A stretch of DNA of 7,184 nucleotides from Acidobacteriaceae bacterium (GTDB taxonomy: Bacteria > Acidobacteriota > Terriglobia > Terriglobales > Acidobacteriaceae), in assembly GCA_027306745.1 (NCBI GenBank), contig DAHUZD010000398.1, positions 1 to 7,184 of the forward strand. Reading direction: 5' to 3'. The notes under the pieces are model-generated. The model worked only from the letters and a program-made list of their open reading frames with translations. It ran no database searches and had not been told where the DNA came from. Numbering within the stretch: position 1 is the stretch's first letter; each line of letters begins with the position of its first letter. Shown one piece after another: positions 1 to 6,161 of the stretch. The translations under genes and the position numbers were made by a program.

Positions 1-1318
1 CGTACGCGATGCACAACTGCTGTTGGAAGGACGCGCGGCACATCTGGAAAAATCTCTGCTCGCACGCATGGAGCAGGCCGCCGCCGCGGAACAATTTGAG
101 CAGGCCGCCCGCTGTCGCGACATGCTGGAGACCGTGCGCCAGTTGCAAGAAAAGCAGCGCGTGGCCGCCGCCAGTGGCGATGACGCCGACGTCTTTGGCT
201 ACCACTACGAAAATGGAATGCTCGCCGTAAATCTTTTTCATGTGCGGAATGCGCGCATCGTGGATCGCAGCGAATTTTTCTGGGAAGAGCTGCCGCAATT
301 GCTTGAGGTGGAAGAGCCTGCGCCAGAGGAGGAAGCCTCCATCCCTGCGCCCGATGCGCCAGAGGATGAAGCCTTCCATCCCGGCGCATTTTTTTCTGCG
401 CTGCTCAAGCAACGTTATATTGACCAGCAGTACGTGCCCACGCACATCTATCTACCGGTGGATTTTGCCGATCGCGAAGCGCTCACGACGCTGCTGAGCG
501 AGCGCAGCGGACACAGGGTGGAAATCCTTGCACCCCAACGCGGCGACAAGCGAGCGTTGGTTGATCTGGCCGGCCAAAATGCCCGTCAATCCTATGACCA
601 GCGCTTCCGCGTCTTACAGCCCAGCCAACTTGCGGTGCAGCAGGCCTTGCAGGAAGCGCTGAATCTGCCGGAGTTGCCGGAACGCATCGAGTGTTTTGAC
701 ATCTCGCACACGCAGGGAGCTGAGACGGTGGCCTCGCTGGTGGTCTGGGAAAAAGGCGCGATGAAAAAATCGGACTACAGGAAATTTCAAATTAAAACCG
801 TGTCCGGTGTCGATGACTTCGCCAGCATGAAGGAGGTCTTGCTGCGTCGCTATCAACGGTTGCAGGCAGAAAAAAAGCCGTTGCCCAGCCTGGTGCTCGT
901 CGATGGCGGCCTGGGCCAGTTGCATGCCGCCGCAGCCGCGCTGGAAGAGTTGGGCCTGGCCACGCAATCGCTGGCCTCCATCGCCAAGCGTGAGGAGATT
1001 CTCTACGTTTACGGGCAGGAGGATGAGCCGGTGGTGCTCGACCGGCACTCACCTGTGTTGCACCTGGTGCAGCGTATCCGCGATGAGTCGCATCGCTTCG
1101 CCATCACCTATCACCGCAAACGGCGCGAGATGCGCGACCGCGACTCGGAACTGCTGCATATTCCCGGCGTGGGTGGGAATACGCGCACGCGCCTGCTCGA
1201 ACACTTCGGCAGCCTTGGCGCTGTAAAAAAGGCTTCAGTCGAGGCGCTCACGGCCGTCGTCAACGCCAAGCTCGCCCGCGCCATCCACGCGCACTTCCAT
1301 GCGGAGCCAGCACAGTAA
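1..1318 (+). CDS. uvrC: UvrABC system protein C, excinuclease subunit (5'-truncated by the window edge)
   Basis: UvrC makes both incisions flanking a lesion in nucleotide excision repair, acting with UvrB on damaged DNA in the cytoplasm. The frame is open from base 2 to the TAA at 1316-1318, giving 438 visible residues. The start and the GIY-YIG nuclease domain (about 190 residues by comparison with 610-residue E. coli UvrC) lie upstream. Visible in order (visible-residue numbering): a UVR/UvrB-binding motif at about 17-52; an acidic Pro/Glu-rich insert; the RNase H-like 5' nuclease domain with the FDISH Asp (233, codon 698-700), the VDDF Asp (272), the LVDGG Asp (301, codon 902-904) and the RDESH His (364, codon 1091-1093), matching the family's catalytic set; and a C-terminal helix-hairpin-helix beginning near 383 (HIPGVGG). 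The second hairpin looks degenerate. It converges on glgA with an 18-base gap. Identification is very secure; the insert and degenerate hairpin are comparisons from memory. Confidence 0.97.
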   Translation, partial: VRDAQLLLEGRAAHLEKSLLARMEQAAAAEQFEQAARCRDMLETVRQLQEKQRVAAASGDDADVFGYHYENGMLAVNLFHVRNARIVDRSEFFWEELPQLLEVEEPAPEEEASIPAPDAPEDEAFHPGAFFSALLKQRYIDQQYVPTHIYLPVDFADREALTTLLSERSGHRVEILAPQRGDKRALVDLAGQNARQSYDQRFRVLQPSQLAVQQALQEALNLPELPERIECFDISHTQGAETVASLVVWEKGAMKKSDYRKFQIKTVSGVDDFASMKEVLLRRYQRLQAEKKPLPSLVLVDGGLGQLHAAAAALEELGLATQSLASIAKREEILYVYGQEDEPVVLDRHSPVLHLVQRIRDESHRFAITYHRKRREMRDRDSELLHIPGVGGNTRTRLLEHFGSLGAVKKASVEALTAVVNAKLARAIHAHFHAEPAQ

Positions 1319-1336
1319 GTTTCCACACAATCTGCA

Positions 1337-2791
1337 TTACGATCGCCGCCGCACAACCTCTTCATACACGGCGACGTATTGCTTGGCCGGTTGGCGCCAG
1401 CCAAATTCCTGCGCCATGCCGTTGAGCTGTAACTGTTGCCACGCAGGCTTGTCTTGAAACGCCGCGCAGGCCCGGCGCAGAGCAGTTAGAAGATGGCTGG
1501 CTTCCAGGCCGACAAACTTGAAGCCTGTGCCGGTGCGCGTCTGCGCGTCCCACTCCTGCACTGTGTCTTCCAGTCCGCCGGTGGCCCGCACCACGGGCGG
1601 AGTGCCATATCGCAAGCTGTAAATCTGGTTCAGTCCGCATGGCTCATAGCGCGAGGGCATCAAAAAAATATCCGCGCCAGCTTCGATCTTATGCGCCAGC
1701 ACGTTGTCGTATCCGATATGCACGGCAATCTTCGCTGGATATTTTTCCGCAAGCTCCGCGAAAAATTTTTCATAGTGTGGCTCGCCGCTGCCTAGCACCA
1801 GCAGCACCATCTCCTCCTGCGTCAGCTCATCGGCAATGTCCATGATGAGATCAAATCCCTTCTGCGTGGCCAGACGTGAGACGATGCCCACCACCGGCGT
1901 TGTCTCCGGCACAGCGTCCAGCGCGTAGGCATGCAACAAATCGCGTCGGCAGGCCTGCTTGCCCTCCAGCCTGCGCGGGGAGTAATGCGCGGCGATCAGC
2001 GCATCCGTGGCAGGATTCCACGCCGTCGTGTCCACGCCATTCAGAATGCCATGCAGGTCTGCGGCGCGGTGCTGGAACATGCTCTCCAATCCAAAACCAA
2101 ACTCCTCGGTCTGAATTTCTTTTGCGTAAGTGGGGCTGACCGTGGTGATGGCATCCGAGTAGACGATGCCTCCCTTGAGAAAGTTGAAGGTGTCAAAGTG
2201 TTCCAACTTGTCCATGGTGAAGACATCCCACGGCAGCAACAGTTGCTCGGTGGTCTTGGGCGGAAACCATCCTTGATACCCGGCGTTGTGCACGGTCAGC
2301 ACGCAGGGAACCTTGCGCAGCACAGGATCGAAATAATATGTGGTGCGCAGATAAACGGGAATCAGCGCGGCCTGCCAGTCATGCACATGGAAAAGATCAG
2401 GCACGCCGAGTTGCTTGCTCGCCTCCAGCACTGCGCGGGCCAACAGGCCAAATCGTTCGGCATTGTCAGGATAGTCGCCGCCGCGCGCTCCATAGAAACC
2501 CTCGCGGTCAAAGAGTTCCGGGCAATCGACAAAATAAAACTGCACGCCATCGCGCAGACCGCCATCCACAATACGCACAAACCGGTTGTAATAGGCGAAG
2601 GGAATCGTCAGGCTGGCGATGGCAGTTTTCGGCCTGATGAGTTTCTCCAGCACGCCGCGGTACAGCGGCATGTAGACGGTGACGCGATGGCCCAGTTGTG
2701 TCAGCTCCGCTGGCAAGGCTCCTAGCACATCGGCCAGTCCGCCGGTCTTGGCGAATGGAACACACTCTGACGCTGCAAAGACTATGTGCAT
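1337..2791 (-). CDS. glgA: Glycogen (starch) synthase, ADP-glucose type, GT5 family
   Basis: Transfers glucose from ADP-glucose to the non-reducing end of a growing alpha-1,4-glucan in glycogen synthesis (cytoplasm). The protein is 484 residues, close to the 477 of E. coli GlgA, so it looks full length. Visible motifs: N-terminal KTGGLADV (15-22, ADP-glucose-binding KxGGL), HDWQ (137-140), VHNAGYQG (167-174), the SRLATQKG loop with Arg306 and Lys311, and the RYEPCGLNQ motif with the catalytic Glu383, followed by RATGGL. I place the start at 2791 (ATG of MHIVFAASE), where the family begins and where a GGAGGT stands just upstream. The frame stays open to an ATG at 2920, but that adds 43 unrelated residues and runs into nrnA. 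It is the last gene of the rbfA-nrnA-glgA run, 61 bases after nrnA, where a candidate promoter could decouple it. No glgB, glgC or glgP is visible here. Confidence 0.96.
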   Translation of the reverse strand: MHIVFAASECVPFAKTGGLADVLGALPAELTQLGHRVTVYMPLYRGVLEKLIRPKTAIASLTIPFAYYNRFVRIVDGGLRDGVQFYFVDCPELFDREGFYGARGGDYPDNAERFGLLARAVLEASKQLGVPDLFHVHDWQAALIPVYLRTTYYFDPVLRKVPCVLTVHNAGYQGWFPPKTTEQLLLPWDVFTMDKLEHFDTFNFLKGGIVYSDAITTVSPTYAKEIQTEEFGFGLESMFQHRAADLHGILNGVDTTAWNPATDALIAAHYSPRRLEGKQACRRDLLHAYALDAVPETTPVVGIVSRLATQKGFDLIMDIADELTQEEMVLLVLGSGEPHYEKFFAELAEKYPAKIAVHIGYDNVLAHKIEAGADIFLMPSRYEPCGLNQIYSLRYGTPPVVRATGGLEDTVQEWDAQTRTGTGFKFVGLEASHLLTALRRACAAFQDKPAWQQLQLNGMAQEFGWRQPAKQYVAVYEEVVRRRS

Positions 2792-2794
2792 CGC

Positions 2795-2800
2795 ACCTCC
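2795..2800 (-). promoter_or_regulatory. Shine-Dalgarno GGAGGT that fixes the glgA start
   Basis: On the minus strand GGAGGT is followed by only three bases (GCG) before the ATG at 2791-2789. If GGAGG is taken as the core, the gap is four bases. The spacing is shorter than usual, but the match is strong and it coincides with the conserved GlgA N-terminus. It therefore decides against the longer frame starting at 2920. Confidence 0.7.
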
Positions 2801-2819
2801 GCGCAACTGCGCCCATTCT

Positions 2820-2849
2820 CTTATATCGGATGCGGGCCGTGCATGTCGC
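2820..2849 (-). promoter_or_regulatory. Candidate internal sigma70-like promoter for glgA
   Basis: Inside the 61-base nrnA-glgA gap the minus strand carries TATAAG (2825-2820, five of six matches to TATAAT). Eighteen bases upstream is GCGACA (2849-2844, four of six matches to TTGACA). The element lies just outside the nrnA stop, in an AT-rich patch of GC-rich DNA, and would start transcription about 20 bases before the glgA ATG. The -35 match is modest, so this is a proposal only. Confidence 0.35.
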
Positions 2850-2852
2850 GGC

Positions 2853-3884
2853 TCAGGCGACGTCGGGGATAGATGCAGATTGCGGCAGGCGCTGGCGCAG
2901 CTCACGCAGAATGGCGTCAATGGCGGCGAAGAGCGGGCCTTCCAACGTGCAGCCGCTGGCGTTGGCGTGGCCGCCGCCGCCCAGGTCTTCGGCCACGCTG
3001 GCCACGTTGAAGCTGCCCTTGCTGCGCAGGCTCAGCCGCAGGCGGTGGTCGGGCAGCTCGCGCAGAAACACGGCCACCTCCACGCCTGCGATGCCGATCG
3101 CATAGTTCACGATGCCTTCGCAATCTTCTTCCACCGCGCCGCATCGCACCATGTCGCCATGCGTCACCCACAGCCATGCGATCTTGCCTTCCAGTTGCAG
3201 CGTGGCCAGCGCCGCTCCCAGCAGACGCATCTTTGATTGCGGATTGCTGAAGTACACATCGCGCGCAATCTGGGATGGATCGGCCCCGCGCTCAACCAAG
3301 GCTTGCGCCAGGGCAAAGGTCTGCGCGCGCGTGCCCGCATAACAAAACGCCCCTGTATCGCTCAACAGAGCCGTGTACAGGCAGGTGGCGATCTCTGGCG
3401 TCACGGTGGCGTTCAGGCTTTGCGCCAGGCAGTAGACCAGCTCGCCCACGGCGCTGGCCGGCGGATGAATCCAGTTGATCTGCGCAAACTCCCGCCCGCT
3501 TACGTGATGGTCGATATTCAGCAGATACTGGCCTTCCAGTCCGCGCAGACGTGTGCGCTCGATGCCGTCACACTCCAGCAGCAACACCGCGTCGTAGCTG
3601 CGGTCAATCGATGGCGTGCAGCGAATGCGCTCTGCGCCCGGCAGCGTGCGATAGATGATGGGCACGCGATCACGCAGCGCCAAATCCACCTGCTTGCCCA
3701 ACTGCTCCAGCAGCAGCGCGCAGCCCAGCATGGAGCCAACCGCGTCACCATCGGGGCGTGCGTGCGCCGTCACCAGAAAACTCTGGCGCTTGCGGATGGC
3801 CTCCAGCAGTTCTGCAGGCGCTTGCGCCGGGGATGCGTCTGCCCGTGGATCGGCATGTTTGTGATAGGCGCGGCGTGGCGTCAT
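2853..3884 (-). CDS. nrnA: DHH/DHHA1 phosphoesterase, NrnA-like (bifunctional oligoribonuclease / pAp phosphatase)
   Basis: By family, this enzyme degrades 2-5 nt nanoRNAs to mononucleotides and often dephosphorylates 3'-phosphoadenosine 5'-phosphate (pAp) from sulfur metabolism, using two Mn ions in the cytoplasm. The 343-residue protein shows the full DHH set: HARPDGDAVGS (41-51; His41, Asp45, Asp47), LLECD (Asp106), NIDHH (123-127) and LSDTGAF (Asp176). It also has the C-terminal DHHA1 substrate-binding domain with RSKGSFNVASVAEDLGGGGH (287-306). The length fits the family, with about 20 extra N-terminal residues. The ATG at 3884-3882 overlaps the rbfA TGA as ATGA, which implies translational coupling; no strong Shine-Dalgarno is seen within rbfA. 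The rbfA-nrnA order is common in bacteria. The balance between nanoRNase and pAp phosphatase activity cannot be read from sequence. It could also be called a RecJ-like DHH protein, but the architecture fits NrnA better. Confidence 0.92.
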   Translation of the reverse strand: MTPRRAYHKHADPRADASPAQAPAELLEAIRKRQSFLVTAHARPDGDAVGSMLGCALLLEQLGKQVDLALRDRVPIIYRTLPGAERIRCTPSIDRSYDAVLLLECDGIERTRLRGLEGQYLLNIDHHVSGREFAQINWIHPPASAVGELVYCLAQSLNATVTPEIATCLYTALLSDTGAFCYAGTRAQTFALAQALVERGADPSQIARDVYFSNPQSKMRLLGAALATLQLEGKIAWLWVTHGDMVRCGAVEEDCEGIVNYAIGIAGVEVAVFLRELPDHRLRLSLRSKGSFNVASVAEDLGGGGHANASGCTLEGPLFAAIDAILRELRQRLPQSASIPDVA

Positions 3885-4351
3885 GGCTCGTGGTCTTTCT
3901 GGCCCGCAGAAGCTGGCAGATCCGCCGGCCCGGCGGGTAGCGCAGCCGCCTGCGTTTGCGCCTGCGCGGCGACTCGGGCCGCAGTCCGTTTTGCGTTGCG
4001 CTCGGCACGGCCCAGCATCTCGTCAATGCGCGTTTTCAAGCGGTGGGAGCGGTCAATGGTAAACGTCAGCTCAGGAATGTGGCGCTTGCCCAGCCGCTCC
4101 AGCAGCTCGTGGCGGATGTAGCCCTTGGCGGCATTCAGCCCGGCCAGCGTTTCGCGCTCTTCCTCTTCCTGTCCGTCGATGACGACGAAGATCTGCGCCG
4201 ACTTGCCGCCGGGCGCAAGTACCACCTCACTGACGTAGGCGAAGTGTATGCGCGGATCGCTCAGCTCGCCTTCCATCATGGAGCTGATTTCATCGCGCAG
4301 CGTTTCGGCCATGCGGTCTTTATGATGCTTTTTTGCGCGATCTTCCGGCAT
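3881..4351 (-). CDS. rbfA: 30S ribosome-binding factor RbfA
   Basis: RbfA binds immature 30S subunits near the 5' end of 16S rRNA, aids late maturation and is needed for cold adaptation in E. coli. The 156-residue protein shows the single type II KH-like fold: an N-terminal helix (RMAETLRDEISSMM, 13-26), SDPRI (31-35), the strand SAQIFVVID (51-59), the interrupted helix with the AxG kink (Ala75-Lys76-Gly77 in AAKGYIRHEL), and HIPELTFTID (91-100). After about residue 115 there is a 40-residue Ala/Gln/Pro-rich tail, making it longer than the 133 residues of E. coli RbfA. The start at 4351 gives the family N-terminus; the Shine-Dalgarno upstream is weak. It is the first gene of the minus-strand run. 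The usual upstream partners nusA and infB are absent: upstream is a divergent intergenic region and a lipoprotein gene. Confidence 0.94.
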   Translation of the reverse strand: MPEDRAKKHHKDRMAETLRDEISSMMEGELSDPRIHFAYVSEVVLAPGGKSAQIFVVIDGQEEEERETLAGLNAAKGYIRHELLERLGKRHIPELTFTIDRSHRLKTRIDEMLGRAERNAKRTAARVAAQAQTQAAALPAGPADLPASAGQKDHEP

Positions 4352-4395
4352 GGCTGTCCATTCTTTCTGCGCGCGTCTGGCGTAGAGCTGCGCAT

Positions 4396-4412
4396 ACTAC
4401 CAAAAAGGTGAG
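4396..4412. repeat. Copy 1 of a dispersed 17-base intergenic element
   Basis: ACTACCAAAAAGGTGAG at this site matches 16 of 17 bases of the copy at 6162-6178 (T/C difference at the fourteenth base). Both copies lie in the intergenic regions upstream of the two lipoprotein genes and on the same strand. This copy also overlaps the weak TAGTAT noted for rbfA on the opposite strand. The function is unknown. Confidence 0.45.
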
Positions 4413-4457
4413 GATACCAGACATTCCGCCCCGAAGGAATGCATCCCAACCGTGGAG

Positions 4458-4489
4458 CAGTGCGGGTGATTCGAGTCACCGACAGTGCG
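4458..4489. repeat. Short hairpin flanked by 7-base direct repeats
   Basis: GGTGA-TTCGAG-TCACC (4465-4480) is a perfect 5-bp inverted repeat with a six-base centre. It is flanked by the direct repeat CAGTGCG at 4458-4464 and 4483-4489, which are 25 bases apart start to start. It could be a dimeric regulator site or chance. The centre resembles a tRNA T-loop, but no tRNA can be built around it. Confidence 0.35.
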
Positions 4490-4522
4490 CCGTCGCTTCC
4501 TGTCTCCTTGGGTTAGAGCATT

Positions 4523-4561
4523 CAGCGGGCAAGGTGCCGCTGGTTCCTCCTCAACGGGAGG
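4523..4561 (+). other. Two consecutive small stem-loops in the probable leader of the Met-rich lipoprotein gene
   Basis: CAGCGG (4523-4528) pairs with CCGCTG (4537-4542) across an eight-base loop. It is followed after three bases by CCTCC (4546-4550) pairing with GGAGG (4557-4561) across TCAACG. Both lie 47-85 bases before the ATG at 4608. The second stem sequesters an anti-Shine-Dalgarno-like CCTCC and a GGAGG, so refolding with the true AAGGAG site is conceivable. I do not recognise a known riboswitch class, and the transcription start is unknown, so the RNA may not include both stems. Confidence 0.3.
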
Positions 4562-4596
4562 TCGCCGTTCGCTGACAGATGGTTGCAGCAATATCC

Positions 4597-4602
4597 AAGG
4601 AG
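4597..4602 (+). promoter_or_regulatory. Shine-Dalgarno AAGGAG that fixes the start of the Met-rich lipoprotein
   Basis: AAGGAG ends five bases before the ATG at 4608-4610. It sets the start at 4608 rather than at the in-frame GTG at 4485. The resulting N-terminus is a well-formed lipoprotein signal peptide. Confidence 0.85.
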
Positions 4603-4607
4603 CCGAA

Positions 4608-6068
4608 ATGCGTATCCATACGACTAATTTGCACACTGCGCCCAAGCGCTTGATTGGGTTTGTACATTCTGCGACCGCATGTGGAGTGTTGCTGTTGGCA
4701 GGGCTGCTGAGCGCCTGCGGTGGCGGCATGGCTTCCAGAGGTCAGACGCCGTTGGCTGCCACCACCCCTGTGCAGGTGAATCTCGGGGACTCGCCGGCGG
4801 ACTGGATGCTGGCCTTTTCTATGAACATCACATCCATGACGCTGACTGGCAATTCCGCTCCGGTGAATGTGGTTTCCACTCCCGTACCGATGGAGATGAT
4901 GCGCACCATGGGGGCCATGCAGCCGCTGTCCATGGTTGCAGTGCCGCAGGGTACTTACACTGGCGCTACGATCACGATTGGCTCGGCAACTGTAATGTAT
5001 GTTGATCCGGTGTCGAAGGCGCTCACGCAGCAGACCCTCTCTGGCCCCATGCTCAGTACGATTGCTTTCAGTGCGCCCATCACCGCTGGAACAACACCCA
5101 TGGCAATGAATTTTGATCTTGATCTTGCAGCATCTGTCAGTGGTCAAGCCGGAGCACTGAACATGAATCCTGTGTTTCACATGTCGTCCGCTCTCCAAGG
5201 CTCTGGCAATCCAGCTAGTTATATTGATGGCGGAGTCCAGCAAATGATGGGCGTCGTTTCCTCCACTACGGGCAGTTCTTTCGCTATGACCTCCATGCAG
5301 GCTGCGCAGGCACTTACATTCATGACGAATGCCTCGACAACCTTCAGCGGCACGGGCATGAGTTCGATGGGATCCATGAGCGCCGGAATGCTGCTGATGG
5401 TGGATGCTACTTTGCAGTCGGATGGTTCGCTGATGGCAACCCATGTGGAGTCCATGATGGGTTCTGGCGGCGCGATGGGCGAAGGGATGCTGACCTCCGT
5501 AACCGGACAGCCTGCGACGCAGCTTGCTCTGGTTATGCAGAATGGCGTGGGTACGGGCATGATGGCATCGGATTTCTCAGCAGGAATTACGGTGAATCTA
5601 AGTCCAAGCACCTCGTATTCGATCGATGCAGAGAGTGTGGATCTAACCCAGGTCCCATTTACGCCGACCTTCGATGCCAGCCATATCTACGCCGGGCAAG
5701 CCGTCATGCCGATTAGCGCCAGCGGCATGATGAGCGGTGGCATGGGTGGTTCGATGATGGGTGGAAGCCCGATGGCCGGCACGCTCACAGCCACTGCGGT
5801 GGAGTTGGAACCTCAAGGTCTGAGCGGTACAAACTCCGCAGCCATCAGCAGCGGAGACACCACCAGCTTCACGCTGACGCTGCCCGCCGACTCGGCCTTC
5901 ACTGCGCTGACAGGGGCCTCAACCGTAACGGTCTACCCACAGTCGGGAACGAATCTTGCCGCCAGTTCTCCCGTAGCAGCCGGTTCCAACGTGCATGTCT
6001 TTGGGCTGGTGTTCTTCGATGGCGGGCAATGGAAGATGGCTCCTGCCAGCATCAGCTTGGCTGACTAA
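4608..6068 (+). CDS. Predicted Met-rich lipoprotein with DUF4382-like and DUF5666-like regions
   Basis: A complete 486-residue protein. The N-terminus has basic residues (KR at 13-14), a hydrophobic stretch to Leu34 and the lipobox LSAC with Cys37, so it should be lipid-anchored in the envelope. Gly38 at +2 suggests the outer membrane if E. coli sorting rules apply. Residues about 55-195 (VQVNLGDSPADWMLAFSMNI..., then PLSMVAVPQGTYTGATITIG) resemble a DUF4382-type beta domain. From about 208 I read three DUF5666-like modules (208-284, 288-402, 405-486), the last ending in HVFGLVFFDGGQWKMAPASI. Both assignments come from memory. By hand count the mature chain has about 42 Met in 450 residues, no Cys except Cys37, four basic residues and some 22 acidic ones. 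Met clusters lie at 95-109, 251-264 and 373-391. The function is unknown: metal binding through Met or oxidant scavenging are hypotheses, and a structural beta protein is the conservative view. The next gene is also a predicted lipoprotein. Confidence 0.85.
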   Translation: MRIHTTNLHTAPKRLIGFVHSATACGVLLLAGLLSACGGGMASRGQTPLAATTPVQVNLGDSPADWMLAFSMNITSMTLTGNSAPVNVVSTPVPMEMMRTMGAMQPLSMVAVPQGTYTGATITIGSATVMYVDPVSKALTQQTLSGPMLSTIAFSAPITAGTTPMAMNFDLDLAASVSGQAGALNMNPVFHMSSALQGSGNPASYIDGGVQQMMGVVSSTTGSSFAMTSMQAAQALTFMTNASTTFSGTGMSSMGSMSAGMLLMVDATLQSDGSLMATHVESMMGSGGAMGEGMLTSVTGQPATQLALVMQNGVGTGMMASDFSAGITVNLSPSTSYSIDAESVDLTQVPFTPTFDASHIYAGQAVMPISASGMMSGGMGGSMMGGSPMAGTLTATAVELEPQGLSGTNSAAISSGDTTSFTLTLPADSAFTALTGASTVTVYPQSGTNLAASSPVAAGSNVHVFGLVFFDGGQWKMAPASISLAD

Positions 6069-6161
6069 GGTGGATGCGTATCGGAAGTATTCCGGGATGC
6101 AACAACCGAAGCGTCTGTGCCAGCGGGACCATCTGCGTGCATCAGGCGTGTAGCCGCACGC

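Larger units (their letters stand above)
4352..4607. promoter_or_regulatory. Divergent intergenic region between rbfA and the Met-rich lipoprotein gene
   Basis: This 256-base stretch must hold the rbfA promoter (minus) and probably that of the lipoprotein gene (plus). I cannot name a convincing -35/-10 pair on either strand. A TAGTAT on the minus strand at 4399-4394 is the best rbfA -10 candidate, but it lacks a -35 partner. The region has several small inverted repeats: ATTCC/GGAAT (4423-4427 with 4436-4440), GGTGA/TCACC (4465-4480), CAGCGG/CCGCTG (4523-4542) and CCTCC/GGAGG (4546-4561). It also holds a 17-base element repeated, with one mismatch, before the gene at 6233. I see no gene in it. 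Confidence 0.5.

Noticed and set aside
1931..2725. 264-codon + strand open frame antisense to glgA
   Set aside because: It lies wholly opposite conserved GlgA codons, has no ribosome site and its product resembles nothing. It is a GC-rich shadow frame.
2792..2920. 43-residue N-terminal extension of GlgA in the open frame starting at 2920
   Set aside because: The residues do not resemble GlgA and the stretch overlaps the end of nrnA. The family N-terminus MHIVFAASE starts at 2791 directly after GGAGGT.
3237..4121. 294-codon + strand open frame across nrnA and rbfA
   Set aside because: It is antisense to two secure genes, and its product is a low-complexity Arg/Ala/Gln-rich shadow.
4441..4500. 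Possible tRNA or tRNA remnant, because GATTCGAGTC resembles a T-loop
   Set aside because: Neither strand gives a paired T-stem at the correct register, a matching acceptor stem or an anticodon arm. The flanking CAGTGCG copies are direct, not inverted, repeats.
4485..4607. 41-residue upstream extension of the Met-rich lipoprotein from a GTG at 4485
   Set aside because: It would place about 40 extra residues before a good signal peptide and has no clear ribosome site. AAGGAG five bases before 4608 supports the shorter form.
4551..5444. 297-codon minus-strand open frame opposite the Met-rich lipoprotein
   Set aside because: It is rich in His, Arg, Ser and Cys from reverse reading of ATG/GGC-rich codons. 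There is no signal or family motif, and the + strand has the start signals.
6082..6161. Rho-independent terminator after the Met-rich lipoprotein (CGGAA-GTA-TTCCG at 6082-6094, GCGTG/CACGC at 6146-6161)
   Set aside because: The stems are only five base pairs and neither is followed by a T-tract on the + strand. The A-tract after the second is not followed by a matching hairpin for the minus strand.
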